Origin: JBKHYJ01 sp046565505
GTDB taxonomy: Bacteria > Acidobacteriota > Blastocatellia > UBA7656
DNA length: 64,000 bases
Assembly: GCA_046565505.1 (NCBI GenBank)
Contig: JBKHYJ010000074.1
Coordinates: forward strand, 186,001 to 250,000
Direction of reading: 5' to 3'
Within the stretch, counting starts at the first letter, position 1. Every line of letters starts with the position of its first letter. Made by a program: the position numbers and the translations under genes. This document shows, piece by piece, positions 35,471 through 43,862 of the stretch. The notes under the pieces are model-generated. The model was not told the DNA's origin. It searched no databases and worked only from the letters and a program-made list of their open reading frames with translations.

Positions 35471-36385
35471 TTAGCGGCCTGCTTGCCATTTTCTATCTGA
35501 AGGTGGAACAAAATCGATTTCTTTTAAGATTTTCAAATTTATTATTTCCTTCTTAGTCTTAATTGCCTTTATGGCAGCACTAATAAGCACGGCTGAAATC
35601 TCGCCGATAAGCCCTTCACTCATGCTTAGGATTTTCAAGGCAAGCGTTGTATCAACAAGATTCGAAGGATTTCTTAAAGGTAGAATACTTTCAAAGCTTG
35701 CTAGAAGTTGTAAAAATGGATCTTCTTCAGATTTTTTATTATCTCCTATTTCCCACCTTGGCAAGAAAGCTGGTTGAAAGCGATTTGACAGTTGTGGATC
35801 TGTTTGCAGGGCATTAAAAGCCTCTTTTGTCCCGGCACCGACGATGGGTATTTTGAGCTCATTACCAAGGTATTTTAGAGCGTTACGAAAGTTCCTTTGC
35901 TGAAGCAAACTCCCGGCTAGTATATTGTGAATTTCATCAATAATAAGTATACGGACCCCTATTTTCTCGAATATCGACATTACTTGAAACTGTTTCCTAA
36001 ACGGTTTATCCGTGCCTCTATAAGGCGCAGAAAGTTTTTCTAGAATCCCTTCATAAAAGCGGCTTTCGTCTGCTGTTGGTGGGGCTTGAACAACAAATAC
36101 AGGAACTACAATCGATTCCCCTTCCCGGTTTTCATCGTGCGGATGCAATTTCTTAAACCGATTTACGATCATTGTTTTGCCGTTGTTAGTATCCCCTACG
36201 ATAAGCAAGTTAGGCATTCTATGAGTCTTAGGATGTGTATATAACTCATCCAGCTTTTCAAGTATTTGTTTTGCTCTTGCATAACCAATCCAACGAGGGC
36301 TGCGAACATACTCGATCCGCTTATCGTCGCTCAACTCAAGAATTGCTCTAGCACGTGAATTAAGATGAGACGATTCCTGACTCAT
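35471..36385 (-). CDS. tnsC: TnsC-like AAA+ transposition regulator
   Basis: The likely start is ATG 36385 (AGGAAG upstream) giving 304 residues. Walker A GDTNNGKT is at residues 64-71 and Walker B ILIIDEIHN with D150-E151; arginine-rich sensor regions follow (SNRFQPAFLPRW). The size matches TniB and CAST TnsC rather than the long Tn7 TnsC, so the extra TnsA-TnsB-binding tail of Tn7 TnsC may be short. TnsC is the ATPase that joins target selection by TniQ to the TnsAB transposase. It is followed by the two tniQ genes in one operon. Confidence 0.92.
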   Translation of the reverse strand: MSQESSHLNSRARAILELSDDKRIEYVRSPRWIGYARAKQILEKLDELYTHPKTHRMPNLLIVGDTNNGKTMIVNRFKKLHPHDENREGESIVVPVFVVQAPPTADESRFYEGILEKLSAPYRGTDKPFRKQFQVMSIFEKIGVRILIIDEIHNILAGSLLQQRNFRNALKYLGNELKIPIVGAGTKEAFNALQTDPQLSNRFQPAFLPRWEIGDNKKSEEDPFLQLLASFESILPLRNPSNLVDTTLALKILSMSEGLIGEISAVLISAAIKAIKTKKEIINLKILKEIDFVPPSDRKWQAGR

Positions 36386-36505
36386 ACAATAGCACTTCCT
36401 CAAGCTGTTTATCTGAGTGGTTTGGAACAAGAATTCTAATCTAATACCAAACTGGGGGCTAGAGTTGTGCATACTTTCAGTAATTCATAGAGAGTCCATG
36501 TTTTT

Positions 36506-36934
36506 CTAAGTAAGCTCTCCTAAAAAGCTCTGAATATACTTATTTCTTTTCTGATCGTCCTCCACTTCTTTCAAGCCAATCCTGAGGAGTAATTCGACAA
36601 CAGCAGATTTGGTAAGTCTCTTTCTCTTCTGAGTAGACCGACTTCTTCGAATCTTATGCAGGAGTTGCTCTATGGCCTCAACTACGTCCTCCGACAGGCG
36701 ATAACCTTCATTTATTCTGACTCGCTTTCTTCCCAAACTGAGTTCTTGAATAATCTCATGTTCCTTTGTTCCATCAGTTTCTAGTGATAGAGCCTGATTA
36801 GTAACTTTTGTGGACTTCCTTTCGATCGTCTCAATACGCCTTTCAACGCTGGAGCGAAAATCTCTCAATTCTTCTGCAATAGCATTAAGCTGCTCTAAAA
36901 TAGGTTGATCGTTAGATGCAGTATTACTGCCCAT
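36506..36934 (-). CDS. Small helical protein with RHH-like C-terminus
   Basis: A 142-residue protein upstream of tnsC in the same direction (120-base gap). The first 50 residues are a coiled coil (ILEQLNAIAEELRDFRSSVE), and the C-terminal part has a basic K-R-K-R-L-T-K-S-A-V-V-E-L-L-L-R-I-G-L run that resembles a ribbon-helix-helix strand and helix, preceded by basic residues. It could be a DNA-binding regulator of the transposition operon. I do not know a named family, so the function is an inference from position and composition. Confidence 0.6.
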   Translation of the reverse strand: MGSNTASNDQPILEQLNAIAEELRDFRSSVERRIETIERKSTKVTNQALSLETDGTKEHEIIQELSLGRKRVRINEGYRLSEDVVEAIEQLLHKIRRSRSTQKRKRLTKSAVVELLLRIGLKEVEDDQKRNKYIQSFLGELT

Positions 36935-36961
36935 GTTCTTGTGTAATTTCCGATTAGTTCT

Positions 36962-39349
36962 CTACTGCTTCTGTTTCGGCACAAGCTGGGTAGACATGCG
37001 CTTTGCTTTAATTCTAGTGACATTGCATGGAGGAGCCATTATCTTCAGTATCCGTGTTGCTCCATCTGGAAAGAACGTCTCTAGGCTATTTCCTGCAATA
37101 GTGCACCGCGTCTTCAGCTTCTTGCCGCCGCTTTTCACCTTCGGAGATCGTGAAAACCCTGCGAAGGACATGTCCGTCTCATCTGTGGATACTTCTACTA
37201 TCGCATCACTTGAGAATCTATCTCCCGATGGCGCTACAAGCAACAGCGCGCCAGCGTTAATCACAGACTTAGTAAGGTCTACACTAGGCCCAACTCGTGA
37301 GATGATGAAGTTGCTGTCGGAGACGTCAACTACTGCCTGGCCATCTATCGTATTAGCTAGCACTTGAAGCCGTGCATTAGCTGCACAGATATCAGGCACC
37401 GGCCACACGAAGTTTGTCTGGCTCGGAGGCAGTCCTGGGCCGATGTTGGTAGGAAAGCTTAATCCTCCATCAGTAGATAGAAACACGTCTAAGCTTCTCA
37501 CTTTATCAATGCCCGTGGCATTCCAGGAAACAACAGCCTGCTGACCTGCTATGAGTCGCTCTCCTCCATCGGGTGATGTTACTTTCACTGTGACGGGCGT
37601 TGGGTCATCTCCGCCACCGCCTGTGGGGATCACAGTCCCGAAGCGTATCTGTATTTGCCCCGCCTGTGGCTGACCCTTGCCCTCAGCGAAGGGCGCAGCA
37701 GTTATCAGGTCCCCCGATCCGTCCCCGTTTATATCTCCTGCTATAACCGAAAAGCCAAAGTTAGCCCCGTATGGAAGGTCAATGTCGCCAGCGCCTATCT
37801 CTTCCGGCTCGGGTGCCGGGAGAAACGCAAGGCGTGGCCGGGCCGTGATGCTCAACAGCTTTCTCCCTCCAAATAACACCTTTGCTGCACCTTCTCCTGC
37901 TCGGTTCTGGCTCCTGCTTTTACCTGCTCCTGGAATGCCTATGATTAAATCCTTTATCAAATCGGCATTCCCTTCCACGTTGTAATTCCCTATAGCCAGC
38001 GAAAAGCCCCAGGCAGCTTCGCTGAATCCGACTACAGTAGTATCGTGCTCGTATGCCGCTGTATCAAGCCGAGGGCTACTGAAGATTGGCCTGCCAGCAA
38101 ATACATGAACACGTCCGCCCTCAGACCCACTGAGGTGGTAAGTGATTCCTGTTCCTCTGTCAAAGTAAGTGCCAGAGGCCGAAGGCGCGCCAACAGCAAG
38201 ATCATCTATGGAATCTCCAGTAATTTCGCCGACCGCTATGGCGGCTCCAAACCTATCACCAGATTCAAAACCATAAAAAGTTAAGTCCTGCTGACCTGAT
38301 ACGATGTTTACTACTCTGCCGGAAGCGACGGGGCCCAGCACAGCATAGACTGCGCCTGAGAAAGCGGCTGGAGCAATGCCATCAAAGCGGTCAGGACGAT
38401 TCGCGCCAGGGGCACCGACGAAGATATCACCCGCGCCGTCTCCGTTTATGTCACCGATAGCAACCGAAGTTCCTAGCCTGTTTCGTTCTCCTCCGTGAAT
38501 GACCAAGCTCGGCGTGCTGCCATCCAGAGTAACCGTTCTAGTGGCGGCTCCGAAACTTCCAAGCCCGGAAAGCAAGTAGGCTGACCCGGCACTTTCTATG
38601 CTGAATCCAGGAGCACCAATGAGTATGTCTACCGGGCTGGCAGGTGAATCAATCTGGCCCACGGCTATAGAGGCCCCAAAGCGCGCACCCGTGCCATAGA
38701 TCGTGAGGTCTGCTGAGTTACCTTGTGCCAAGTCTATTGTTGCGGTAGATGCGAAAGAGCCGCGGCCGAGCAGGACGAAGACAGCACCTTTATCACTCTG
38801 CTGTGGCGCATCGGCTCCCGGTGCTCCAATTAACAAGTCGGCGATACTGTCTCCGTTCACGTCTGCGGAGGCTAATGCAAAGCCGAGGCTATCACCATCA
38901 GCCATTCCTAGAATGGTCAGCCCTACGCCACCCACAGGACCGGAAGCAGTATCAATAATAGCTGGCAGGACTCGCTGTCCGAATACGATGTAGACCGCAC
39001 CGGCGCGGTCGCGAAGAGATTGATCGACGAATATGCGAGCATCGGGCGCGCCTATGGCGAGATCAGCAATTCCGTCGGCGTTGAAGTCGCCGACTGCCAG
39101 AGGTTGAGAGCGGTTTGAGTCGGTGAAATCATCTATTCTACCAGAGCCTCCGAGATGACTCTGGGCAGAAGGGCCAGCTATGACTACATCAGGCATCGGA
39201 GGAGGAGGGACAACTTGGGCGAGGCTAGGACCCGGTAATCCCGGAGCAATACCCGGAGTGCTCAAATCAAAGGACATAAAGAAGATCAACATCGCTAGGC
39301 TAGAGAGCAATACTAATTGACGCCTTAGCTTAAATTTGGGATTCAACAT
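36962..39349 (-). CDS. Secreted FG-GAP/integrin-alpha-like repeat protein
   Basis: About 795 residues from ATG 39349 (the frame is also open from a GTG at 39373). A hydrophobic signal segment is followed by at least seven FG-GAP repeats (G-D-x-N-x-D-G-x-x-D-L-x-x-G-A-P), each binding calcium in a beta-propeller as in integrin alpha chains, then a beta-rich domain and a C-terminal part containing SPDGGERL and a mixed beta/basic tail. It is a secreted or surface protein of unknown ligand. GC is near 50%, higher than the tns genes, and it ends only 27 bases before the tnsC-side operon. It is cargo, not a transposition gene. Confidence 0.85.
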   Translation of the reverse strand: MLNPKFKLRRQLVLLSSLAMLIFFMSFDLSTPGIAPGLPGPSLAQVVPPPPMPDVVIAGPSAQSHLGGSGRIDDFTDSNRSQPLAVGDFNADGIADLAIGAPDARIFVDQSLRDRAGAVYIVFGQRVLPAIIDTASGPVGGVGLTILGMADGDSLGFALASADVNGDSIADLLIGAPGADAPQQSDKGAVFVLLGRGSFASTATIDLAQGNSADLTIYGTGARFGASIAVGQIDSPASPVDILIGAPGFSIESAGSAYLLSGLGSFGAATRTVTLDGSTPSLVIHGGERNRLGTSVAIGDINGDGAGDIFVGAPGANRPDRFDGIAPAAFSGAVYAVLGPVASGRVVNIVSGQQDLTFYGFESGDRFGAAIAVGEITGDSIDDLAVGAPSASGTYFDRGTGITYHLSGSEGGRVHVFAGRPIFSSPRLDTAAYEHDTTVVGFSEAAWGFSLAIGNYNVEGNADLIKDLIIGIPGAGKSRSQNRAGEGAAKVLFGGRKLLSITARPRLAFLPAPEPEEIGAGDIDLPYGANFGFSVIAGDINGDGSGDLITAAPFAEGKGQPQAGQIQIRFGTVIPTGGGGDDPTPVTVKVTSPDGGERLIAGQQAVVSWNATGIDKVRSLDVFLSTDGGLSFPTNIGPGLPPSQTNFVWPVPDICAANARLQVLANTIDGQAVVDVSDSNFIISRVGPSVDLTKSVINAGALLLVAPSGDRFSSDAIVEVSTDETDMSFAGFSRSPKVKSGGKKLKTRCTIAGNSLETFFPDGATRILKIMAPPCNVTRIKAKRMSTQLVPKQKQ

Positions 39350-39717
39350 GGTTAAATCACTTTCAGAGCGCACACGTATTGAAGCGCTAGCCGCAAAACA
39401 GCCTCCGAAGAGGACGTTATTTCGCAGGGCTATAAATTGACTTGCTTTAGTATCGAGGGTTCCTTTCGTGAGACATTATACTCTTCATTAAAAAAGAACC
39501 CTGAATCCATTGTTTTCGATCTTAGAACTGATTGGGCAACCGATACTAATCTTCAATATCCTAGTTGAATCACCAGCACTAAACCTTCTCATTAAATGAG
39601 ACCAAGGGTGCTGGCTTTCAAGAACCTTCCGAATCCATAATGACTGGGAAGGGTGTTTTTGCTATCTTTTGTACCTCACTACATGAATAAGGCGGTTTCA
39701 CAAAGCACGTGATCCGC

Positions 39718-39749
39718 GGTGCCTGGAAAGAATCAGACATCCAGGCACC
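39718..39749. other. 9-bp hairpin in the divergent region
   Basis: GGTGCCTGG at 39718-39726 and its exact complement at 39741-39749 form a hairpin with a 14-base loop in the gap between the FG-GAP gene (-) and the XRE regulator (+). No T run follows, so it may be a transcript structure or a protein-binding site rather than a terminator. The rest of the 481-base gap (39,350-39,830) shows no other gene. Confidence 0.4.
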
Positions 39750-39764
39750 CAAAAGTGACAAAAA

Positions 39765-39792
39765 GCTTATACTCGCAATTGCGAGTATAAGC
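39765..39792. promoter_or_regulatory. 28-bp perfect palindrome, candidate operator of the XRE regulator
   Basis: The 28 bases read the same on both strands; the half-site is GCTTATACTCGCAA with the dyad axis at AATT. TATACT, a good -10 motif, occurs in each half in opposite orientation. It lies 38 bases before the XRE gene. Such a site directly upstream of a small HTH gene is a typical autoregulatory operator. Binding by this protein is inferred. Confidence 0.55.
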
Positions 39793-39830
39793 AAGAAAAA
39801 ACTGACTGTTCCGTCAGGAGGGGTATTCTG

Positions 39831-40115
39831 ATGGGACAGTCACGCCGCCAACAGCCTGCTCGTCTTGCTGGTAAACTCAAAGAGATCCGGTTGAAGCTTG
39901 AACTTACACAGGAACAGATGGCCAAGCACTTGCACAAAGTCAAAGCAGGTTTACAGTCGGGGCATGTTTCTGAATACGAGAGCGGCAAGCGCGAGCCACT
40001 ACTTATTGTGTTACTAGCTTACGCAAGGCTAGCCGGAATATCTACGGACTATTTGATTGATGACAAGCTAGACTTACCTAAGAATCTGCCTTACTCTCAA
40101 GAAAAAAGGCATTAA
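39831..40115 (+). CDS. XRE-family transcriptional regulator, 94 aa
   Basis: A small DNA-binding protein with a helix-turn-helix over about residues 10-65 (LKEIRLKLELTQEQMAKHLHKV...SEYESGKREP). The recognition helix follows LTQEQMAKHL, as in the Cro/C1 family. The start has AGGAGGGG upstream. It sits at the head of the defence cargo on the same strand and 38 bases after a 28-bp palindrome, so it probably regulates itself and perhaps the kinase-helicase operon, 277 bases downstream. Confidence 0.85.
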   Translation: MGQSRRQQPARLAGKLKEIRLKLELTQEQMAKHLHKVKAGLQSGHVSEYESGKREPLLIVLLAYARLAGISTDYLIDDKLDLPKNLPYSQEKRH

Positions 40116-40334
40116 TATAACTGAGCCATCTGATTGTTGAGGCTATAAATCTAAGTAATCACATTATTGCTCAGAGTATCATTGAAACACTTTTTCAAGA
40201 GGAGGGGCCAAATACAGTATTGAGGTGAATCAAATATATCAATGCTCTTAGGAGGACTGAAACAAATGTGTGTTGATCATCTTGCCTCCTGAATACTTGT
40301 ATAGGGCCGCAATAATGGCGATAGGATTAGCGTG

Positions 40335-40363
40335 TTGATATTAGAATTCCATACACGTATTTT
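40335..40363 (+). promoter_or_regulatory. Candidate promoter of kinase-helicase operon
   Basis: TTGATA at 40335-40340 and TATTTT at 40358-40363 are spaced by 17 bases, a sigma-70-like arrangement, about 29 bases before the start codon of the kinase-helicase gene. The match to consensus is moderate. Confidence 0.35.
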
Positions 40364-40391
40364 AGCGCAGTTTGTTGGAGGATCTTAAACA

Positions 40392-43300
40392 TTGTCAGAA
40401 ACAGTCCGAGTATTCAAAAACCGATATGTACTCATCTCGAGCCCCAAAACGGGCGGGATGGCAGAAGTCTATGAGGCCACTGACGTCCAAGAAGGTGGGC
40501 GTAAGGTAGCTCTTAAACTCTTCAAACAAAGCGCGCTCGAACCAAGCCTCTTGCATGAATCCTATAAAAGAGAGACACGCGCTCTTAAAGAACTCAAGCA
40601 TCCCAGCATCGTACAACTGCTGGATTTCGGAGTTGACGAGAAAACGAACCATCCTTTTATCGTCATGGAATGGGTTCCCCATAATCTTTCCGAGTGGATA
40701 CAAAAGTCACCGCCTGAAGGATGGGATTCATTCTACGATCAGATAGGCCAACCTATACTCGATGCGCTTGATTACGCACATTCACGCGACTGCATACACC
40801 GAGATTTGAAGACGAAGAATATCCTAGTTGATGAGAACGGGATACCTAAGCTTGCTGATTTTGGTATAGCTAAACTGAGAACATTCTTGTTAACGGGTCT
40901 AACCCTCTTCGATTTCCGATCTCCTCCTTTCACCCCTCCTGATGAGGATGATGGCACATATAGCTTCACGCGTGATGTGTATGGCTTTGGAGTTATGGTC
41001 CTCGACTGCTTAACAGATGTTCATCTGCAAGAGCGCGAAGATGTTGAAAAAGCTCTGTCCGAATTCGAAGAAGTCGCGCCGGCTGAAGTATATGACATTA
41101 TTGCGCACGCCGTTTCGTTAGACAAAACCAAGCGACAATTAAGCGCCAGTATTCTTATCTCAGAACTGAAAGTTATTCAGGAACGGCGCGCCGCCGATAA
41201 GAAGGCTAAGCGTTACTTTTATCTCCGGCTCCACCCGAGAGCAGTTGAGACTTTGCAAAAGCACCTCGCACAGCCAGTGCAGGACGTTGTAGCCAGGACC
41301 GTTTTGGAAGACCTAAATACAGTCTGTGGAATTACCCTGAGGAAAGCTAAACAAAACGATGAGCCTAATCTGAAACAGCCTATGGGCCAGTACAACTTAA
41401 TAGGCATTCAGTATTCATACCATGCCGCTATCGACGATCGGGGTGGAGGATATTTATTCATCTTTAACGTTTGGCCGGGCTCACAGATGGTCTTAGAAAA
41501 ACAACGTGAGTTCGCTTGGCCATCGCCCTACGGTTTCAAAATTGGTTATCCACCCGACCAAGCTGAAGCTAATGAGTTGATGCTAGAACTCCAACTTGAG
41601 GTCGACAGACATCAAGCAGAGTTGAAAGCTGCTGACATTGCAAAACAGGAAGAGCGGCACTTCCAGACTTGGCATAGCATTCTCCGGGCAAAGAGTGACA
41701 TTGAAAAAACCAGGAAGTTGCCAATAACGTATTACCAATTCACTGAGCAGGGGGCGCGAGTCTTTTTCCATGTTAAGGAGTTACCTGAGGAAGAAGTTAT
41801 AGGTCAGTCCTGGCGAGTTCGTCTACTGGATGGCGGATTCTTATCAGGTGAAGTTGAAGAAGTACGAGAGAACAAGATTGCCTTGTTCATGGATTATGGC
41901 GACCCATCTTTGCTGCCCGCCAGCGGGCAACTTGAGTTTGATACTCACGCTGCCGATGTCGCCCTTGAACGCCAGCGGAATGCGCTGGATGCAGTCCGCT
42001 TCGGGCATGTCCCAAGGCCAGATCTCAGGAGGTTAATCATATACCCCGAGCAGGCGCAAAAGCCGATTTCCCGTAGCAGTGTTAAGTTTGTTCAAGAAAA
42101 TATTGATGCGCCGAAAAAGTCGGCAGTGCTTGCGGCCCTCGGACTAGAAGATTTTCTCGTGGTGCAAGGCCCTCCAGGTACGGGCAAAACTACTTTTATT
42201 GCGGAAGTCATTCTACAAACTATTAAGGAAAACCCAGACGCGCGAATTCTGCTGACGTCGCAAACACATGTCGCTCTGGACAATGCCATTGAGGGAGTTA
42301 GAAATCACTTCCCGGATTTAAAGATCGTGCGCATTGGGCCTTCAGACAAGGGAGCCGAAAGCCCTGTCTCTGCGCAAGTCAAACCTCTTCTCATCGAGAA
42401 TTTAATGCAAGAGTGGAGGGAGGAAGCTTTGGCAAGAGGTCAAGAGTTCCTCAAAAGATATGCTGTCGAGAGGAATATACCCGAAGACCACGTAAGGATA
42501 GCGGTTGTGCTGGAACAACTCGGCCATATCAACTTCATAATTTCTGAAAAAGATAAGATTATTAAAGAGCTTGAGCAGGAGCGGGCCACTTTAATGAGAT
42601 CTTATGCCGCCACCTCCCTATCGTGGACGCCTACCACGCCACAAGATTCTGATCGGATGCTCGATATAGAGGCAGACATCTCACGCGTAAAGAGCGAAAG
42701 AAAGGATTACCGTAGGAAAAAGCATGCTGCTGAGATGGAATTGCACGAGCTTGTTCCGGCAGATGAGGCCAGCGAACTGACTTCTATGAGCCCTCATGAA
42801 CTGGCTGACTGGTCGAGGTGCTACCTCCCTAATACCCCAGAAGCCAAAGAGTTTAAAGAGCTGACTAACATCTATGTGGAGTGGAGGGAAAGATTCGGCA
42901 TAGGGACAGAATTCAGGCCCGCCCTTCTTGTATCGGCCCAGGTGATCGCTGGCACCTGCCTCGGTATTGCCGGAGTTAGAGGTGCTCAGGATATCGAATA
43001 TGATCTCTGTATAGTTGACGAGGCTTCGAAGGCTACGGCAACTGAGGTACTCGTCCCTCTCAGCAAATCGCGCCGATGGATACTTGTCGGCGACCAGAAC
43101 CAGCTACCTCCATTCGTAGACGATGCGTTACGCGATAAAGAAGGTTTGGCCAAATACGGTTTGAAACGGGATGATCTCAAAACAACCCTCTTTGATCATC
43201 TGATCGAGAGACTCCCGGCGGAATGCCGCAAGACACTCAGCATGCAGCACCGTATGGTCCCTCCTATTGGTAGACTTATAAGCGAATGCTTCTACAATGG

Positions 43301-43862
43301 CGGGTTAGAGAGTGCCGAGAAACCGCTCGACACCCATCTTAGGACAGTATTTAGGAGGCCGGTGACATGGTTCTCCACCGTTAAGATGCCTAATCATTTC
43401 GAGAGTAGATCTAACTCCAGCTACATCAACCAGTGTGAGGCGACCTATATACAGCAGATACTCAAGCGAATAGACTTCTTTGCTAAAGCGGCCAAGAAAC
43501 CGTATACAGTCGCTGTGCTGACTGGGTATGGGGGTCAGAAACAGATGCTGGAGCGACTATTCGCTTCCCAACAGTGGGAATCGATCTCTGTCTATTGCAA
43601 CACAGTAGATGCCTTTCAGGGTAGGGAGGCCGATATAGCCTTATATTCTATAACCCGGGCCAATGAAGAGGACAGGATCGGCTTTTTATCCGCGAAGGAA
43701 AGGATAAACGTGGCACTGTCCAGAGGGCGATATTATTTAGGCATTATCGGGGACCATTACTTCTGCATGTCTAGCAACCGGACAAGCCATATAAAAAGGG
43801 TAGCAAAGTACATCGATCAGCACCCTAAGGATTGCTATATCTTGGAGGAGAATAGAATATGA
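40392..43862 (+). CDS. Protein kinase-SF1 helicase fusion
   Basis: A 1,156-residue two-domain protein. Residues about 1-270 are a Hanks-type Ser/Thr kinase: the ATP lysine in KVALKLF, catalytic HRDLKTKN (D138) and DFGIA. Residues about 560-1,150 are a superfamily 1 helicase of the UPF1/DNA2-like group: GPPGTGKT at 593-600, D876-E877 of VDEASK, GDQNQLPPF and the C-terminal NVALSRGRYYLGIIG. A coiled segment lies between the motor lobes. The start is TTG with GGAGG about 10 bases upstream. It overlaps the PLD gene by four bases (ATGA). A kinase-coupled helicase near DISARM genes suggests a defence role; the exact mechanism is unknown. Confidence 0.88.
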   Translation: MSETVRVFKNRYVLISSPKTGGMAEVYEATDVQEGGRKVALKLFKQSALEPSLLHESYKRETRALKELKHPSIVQLLDFGVDEKTNHPFIVMEWVPHNLSEWIQKSPPEGWDSFYDQIGQPILDALDYAHSRDCIHRDLKTKNILVDENGIPKLADFGIAKLRTFLLTGLTLFDFRSPPFTPPDEDDGTYSFTRDVYGFGVMVLDCLTDVHLQEREDVEKALSEFEEVAPAEVYDIIAHAVSLDKTKRQLSASILISELKVIQERRAADKKAKRYFYLRLHPRAVETLQKHLAQPVQDVVARTVLEDLNTVCGITLRKAKQNDEPNLKQPMGQYNLIGIQYSYHAAIDDRGGGYLFIFNVWPGSQMVLEKQREFAWPSPYGFKIGYPPDQAEANELMLELQLEVDRHQAELKAADIAKQEERHFQTWHSILRAKSDIEKTRKLPITYYQFTEQGARVFFHVKELPEEEVIGQSWRVRLLDGGFLSGEVEEVRENKIALFMDYGDPSLLPASGQLEFDTHAADVALERQRNALDAVRFGHVPRPDLRRLIIYPEQAQKPISRSSVKFVQENIDAPKKSAVLAALGLEDFLVVQGPPGTGKTTFIAEVILQTIKENPDARILLTSQTHVALDNAIEGVRNHFPDLKIVRIGPSDKGAESPVSAQVKPLLIENLMQEWREEALARGQEFLKRYAVERNIPEDHVRIAVVLEQLGHINFIISEKDKIIKELEQERATLMRSYAATSLSWTPTTPQDSDRMLDIEADISRVKSERKDYRRKKHAAEMELHELVPADEASELTSMSPHELADWSRCYLPNTPEAKEFKELTNIYVEWRERFGIGTEFRPALLVSAQVIAGTCLGIAGVRGAQDIEYDLCIVDEASKATATEVLVPLSKSRRWILVGDQNQLPPFVDDALRDKEGLAKYGLKRDDLKTTLFDHLIERLPAECRKTLSMQHRMVPPIGRLISECFYNGGLESAEKPLDTHLRTVFRRPVTWFSTVKMPNHFESRSNSSYINQCEATYIQQILKRIDFFAKAAKKPYTVAVLTGYGGQKQMLERLFASQQWESISVYCNTVDAFQGREADIALYSITRANEEDRIGFLSAKERINVALSRGRYYLGIIGDHYFCMSSNRTSHIKRVAKYIDQHPKDCYILEENRI

